Shown piece by piece: positions 14,578 through 16,669 of a DNA stretch of 16,669 nt. The number at the start of each line of letters is the position of its first letter. Within the stretch, counting starts at the first letter, position 1. The notes beneath the pieces were generated by a model. The model was not told the origin of the DNA and ran no database searches. It saw nothing but the letters and a program-made list of their open reading frames with translations. Origin of the DNA: Clostridia bacterium (GTDB taxonomy: Bacteria > Bacillota > Clostridia > Oscillospirales > CAG-272); contig JAFTIV010000197.1 of the NCBI GenBank assembly GCA_017456685.1, forward strand, positions 1 to 16,669. The letters are read 5' to 3'. Both the position numbers and the translations under genes were made by a program.

Positions 14578-16202
14578 TAGAATTGCTCAGGAATTTCAAC
14601 GGGTCCCTTATCTGTTACTATCTTTTCCTTTTTCTCTCTTGGAGTGGTGCTTGATGGGCAGAAAAGCGAGCCAAGAGCAAATATTGCCATAAATACCACG
14701 CCTGCACTAATTCCAAGATCATAGCTCTTTATTAGATAATCATCAATATATGGTGTGATTATTATAACGAAAACTACAACAAAGGCAAGCGCTACTATAG
14801 CAAATGCTGCACTTATGATTTTTCCTGTAACGATAAGCTTTTTACTATATTTTCCTGTTGCAAGGAAATAGAGGTTTTGCCACAAAATGATAAGAGCACC
14901 TATTGCCATTATTATAAATGGAATATATCCAAGTGACATTGCATCAAGCATTAGATCCTCCGACTTTGAGCCAAGAAGTGTTACAAGGATTGTTGCATTT
15001 AGAGCCTCTCCCGTTCCGCCTGTTGCTTCCTTCTTTGAAAATCTTTCAAATGAGGAGAATAGGTTTTCAAAATAGTTCTTCTTATACTGCTTTGAGGTGT
15101 CTCTTAAATCATCAACCTCGTCAAGGCTCAATTCAGGAAGGTCAAATTCAGTAAAGAAAGGGGCGTTATGTGAAAGCTCTATTTTTGATACCTTTCCTGT
15201 TTCAAGCTCTGTTTTGAAGCCTACGGAGATAACAGGAGCGAATGCAAGGCAGAAAACGATTATTGCAAGTCCTATTGCAATTCCTCTTGTAACTATTACA
15301 GAGGTTTCGTCCTTCTTTTTGAATATATAACGAAGTGCTGTTGTGAGTGCAATAGCAAGCACGCTCAAAACAATTGTCCATATTGAGATTGCCGAAAGCT
15401 TGCCTGTTGTAAACATATAATTTGCATAATATGTAATCAAGAGCATAGCTGGAGCTAAGGTCAAAAGAACAAGTGATTTTTTGTGAAGTCCCTCTCTGTT
15501 ACCGTTTGTGATACCAAGAATTGAGAGCAAATTAAGCAGAGCTACTACAAAGAATGCGATTGCAAAGGCGATATATAAAACTCCAAATATTGCACTTACA
15601 ACAAGGCAATTTTGAACACTTACATCCTCGCTTTGCATCATAAGGCGTAGCATATTAAAGAACAGCTTATCAAACTTTTTTCTATCGCTTGAGGAGAGGT
15701 CATCAAGGTCATCCTCATCAAGGTCGTCTAAGTCGTCGGTAAGATCTTCTATTTTTTCATATATCTTTGAATCCATAATCTCGTCGTCCTCAAGTTCCTT
15801 GAAGGAATCGAAAATTAGGATTACCTGTTGAATGGTGGTCACTCCAAAATCTATATCTTCAGTCTCGTCAATAGAAAAAAGATTATAATCCTCTGCTGAT
15901 ATTCTGCTTATTGGCATAAATGAGCCTATAAGAAGAACAAATGCCACAAGAAGTATTACAGAATTACGAATGATTGAGAAAACAGGCAGCTTTCTTTTCG
16001 CCTTAGCAACGGATTCTGGTGCTACATCTGCCCTTGGAGCTTCTGTTTCATCTACACAGATCTCCTCGCTTACGCTTGGTGCTGTAGCGGTTTTCGTTGA
16101 GTCGTAGGGTGCTACCTCGGGTGTTTCTTGCTTTGTTCCACAGGCGGAGCAAAACAATGCCTCGTCAGTTAACTGACTACCACAATTGATACAAAATTTC
16201 AT
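14577..16202 (-). CDS. Zinc-ribbon polytopic membrane protein of unknown function
   Basis: This 541-residue protein begins with a four-cysteine zinc ribbon (Cys4, Cys7, Cys18, Cys21; FCINCGSQLTDEALFCSACG) of the small zinc_ribbon type that heads many Firmicutes membrane proteins. A low-complexity linker rich in Ala, Pro, Glu and Thr follows (24-70), then about eight hydrophobic helices, approximately at 76-97, 197-225, 242-262, 270-291, 303-325, 423-443, 458-484 and 493-515. The loop between helices 1 and 2 (98-196) is probably outside and holds a strongly acidic run of Asp-Asp-Leu type repeats (154-168). A second large loop (326-422) is also hydrophilic. I recognise no catalytic motif and do not assign a function. 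ATG 16202 follows AAGGAGGA (16208-16215). Its promoter shares a 64-bp element with that of the HTH/LRR membrane protein, so the two may be co-regulated. Confidence 0.85.
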   Translation of the reverse strand: MKFCINCGSQLTDEALFCSACGTKQETPEVAPYDSTKTATAPSVSEEICVDETEAPRADVAPESVAKAKRKLPVFSIIRNSVILLVAFVLLIGSFMPISRISAEDYNLFSIDETEDIDFGVTTIQQVILIFDSFKELEDDEIMDSKIYEKIEDLTDDLDDLDEDDLDDLSSSDRKKFDKLFFNMLRLMMQSEDVSVQNCLVVSAIFGVLYIAFAIAFFVVALLNLLSILGITNGNREGLHKKSLVLLTLAPAMLLITYYANYMFTTGKLSAISIWTIVLSVLAIALTTALRYIFKKKDETSVIVTRGIAIGLAIIVFCLAFAPVISVGFKTELETGKVSKIELSHNAPFFTEFDLPELSLDEVDDLRDTSKQYKKNYFENLFSSFERFSKKEATGGTGEALNATILVTLLGSKSEDLMLDAMSLGYIPFIIMAIGALIILWQNLYFLATGKYSKKLIVTGKIISAAFAIVALAFVVVFVIIITPYIDDYLIKSYDLGISAGVVFMAIFALGSLFCPSSTTPREKKEKIVTDKGPVEIPEQF

Positions 16203-16233
16203 AATGGTCCTCCTTGACTTTTTGTATATTTAC

Positions 16234-16262
16234 AGTATAGCACAATTTTCCACATTTGTAAA
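16234..16262 (-). promoter_or_regulatory. Promoter of the zinc-ribbon membrane protein gene
   Basis: On the minus strand TTTACA (16257-16262), a 17-bp spacer and TATACT (16234-16239). The -35 box is itself the second half-site of the operator pair, so a bound repressor would occlude it. Confidence 0.75.
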
Positions 16263-16297
16263 GAAGCTTTTGTTTACAAATGTAAACCTGTGGTTGC
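16257..16297 (-). promoter_or_regulatory. BlaI/CopY-type operator pair upstream of the zinc-ribbon gene
   Basis: TTTACA-NN-TGTAAA (16273-16286) is a perfect palindrome, and ten bases separate it from the TTTACA of the -35 box. On the minus strand that half-site continues as TTTACA-AA-TGTGGA, a better second palindrome than in the sister copy. GCAACC (16292-16297 on this strand) lies at the same distance as in the copy at 8463. Confidence 0.6.
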
Positions 16298-16313
16298 ATT
16301 TTAGGGGATAATC

Positions 16314-16341
16314 AAAATCGCGCCCTTTCGGACGCGATTTT
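16314..16341 (-). terminator. Intrinsic terminator after the aminotransferase gene
   Basis: A 12-bp stem (16314-16325 with 16330-16341, one G-T pair) closed by a GAAA tetraloop on the minus strand, ending in TTTT followed by GATT. It begins three bases after the stop codon. The T tract is short. Confidence 0.8.
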
Positions 16342-16343
16342 AC

Positions 16344-16669
16344 TTATTTTTTTGAAAGTAATTTTTCTATACTCGCAAGCTTTACACAGAGAGCAAAAAG
16401 CTCTGCTGCAACAACAAGATCGCTAATTGGTGGGTACGAGGGAGCAATACGAATATTACTATCGTGTGGGTCCTTTCCGTATGGATAGGTTGCGCCTGCG
16501 CCTGTCATTTCAACGCCCGCCTTCTTACATCTTGCAACTATGTCCTTTGCACAGCCCTCAAGAGAGTCAAAGGAGATAAAGTATCCGCCATTTGGCTTTG
16601 TCCAAGTACCTATATCAAGACCGCCAAGCTCGCGCTCTAAAATTTCGAGCACTGCCTCGAACTTAGGAC
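16344..16669 (-). CDS. C-terminal part of an aspartate aminotransferase-type PLP enzyme (5' end outside window)
   Basis: The frame is open to the right edge, so only the last 108 residues are visible. The GTG at 16652 is an internal valine: the residues before it (PKFEA) belong to the family pattern. The segments LGGLDIGTWTKPNGGYFISF, GAGATYPYGKDPHDSNIRIA and PSYPPISDLVVAAELFALCV match the C-terminal small domain of the aminotransferase group I know as Asp_aminotransf/AspT (fold type I, about 430 residues). Those enzymes transfer the amino group between aspartate or alanine and 2-oxo acids. The arginine in NIRIAPSYPP is likely the one that binds the substrate alpha-carboxylate. The PLP lysine is outside the window. 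Substrate specificity is not determined. It is followed by its own terminator, so it is not in an operon with the zinc-ribbon gene. Confidence 0.88.
   Translation of the reverse strand, partial: PKFEAVLEILERELGGLDIGTWTKPNGGYFISFDSLEGCAKDIVARCKKAGVEMTGAGATYPYGKDPHDSNIRIAPSYPPISDLVVAAELFALCVKLASIEKLLSKK

Overview
The window looks like chromosome of a low-to-mid GC Gram-positive of the class Clostridia, probably an uncultured gut or rumen lineage. The reasons are a tRNA-responsive T-box leader in front of valS, sigma-A type promoters with 17-bp spacers, strong GGAGG-type ribosome binding sites, intrinsic terminators after nearly every transcription unit, a BspA-like LRR_5 surface protein, a Clostridia-type aspartate aminotransferase, and intracellular glycoside hydrolases without signal peptides. 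I cannot name the genus from sequence alone. No rRNA, tRNA, CRISPR array, insertion sequence or prophage gene is visible.

Layout. 2-625 (+) is the C-terminal end of a large carbohydrate-active enzyme, closed by a strong hairpin. 920-2254 (+) is a CPA2-type cation/proton antiporter with its own consensus promoter and terminator. 2380-7685 (+) is a three-gene operon (gaps of 14 and 9 bases): an unclassified TIM-barrel glycosidase-like protein, a GH3 enzyme and a GH43 enzyme. It probably breaks down imported xylose- or arabinose-containing oligosaccharides in the cytoplasm. A bidirectional terminator separates it from a convergent 207-aa protein of unknown function (7713-8336, -). 8585-10213 (+) encodes a membrane-spanning protein that joins an XRE DNA-binding domain to an outside-facing InlB-like repeat and leucine-rich repeats. 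10310-13186 (+) is the valS unit with its T-box. 13304-14542 (+) is an MFS transporter resembling the organophosphate:phosphate antiporters. It converges on 14577-16202 (-), a zinc-ribbon polytopic membrane protein. 16344-16669 (-) is the C-terminal part of an aminotransferase.

The most interesting signal is regulatory. The promoters of the HTH/LRR membrane protein (near 8463-8535) and of the zinc-ribbon membrane protein (16234-16297, opposite strand, about 7.8 kb away) share a 64-bp element. It aligns without gaps at about 73% identity by my hand count (47/64). Each copy carries a perfect TTTACA-NN-TGTAAA palindrome exactly 10 bp upstream of a second TTTACA half-site, and that half-site lies in the promoter. 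The core fits the TACA-NN-TGTA operator recognised by BlaI/MecI/CopY-family repressors. This suggests the two membrane proteins belong to one regulon, perhaps an envelope-sensing one. The regulator itself is not in the window.
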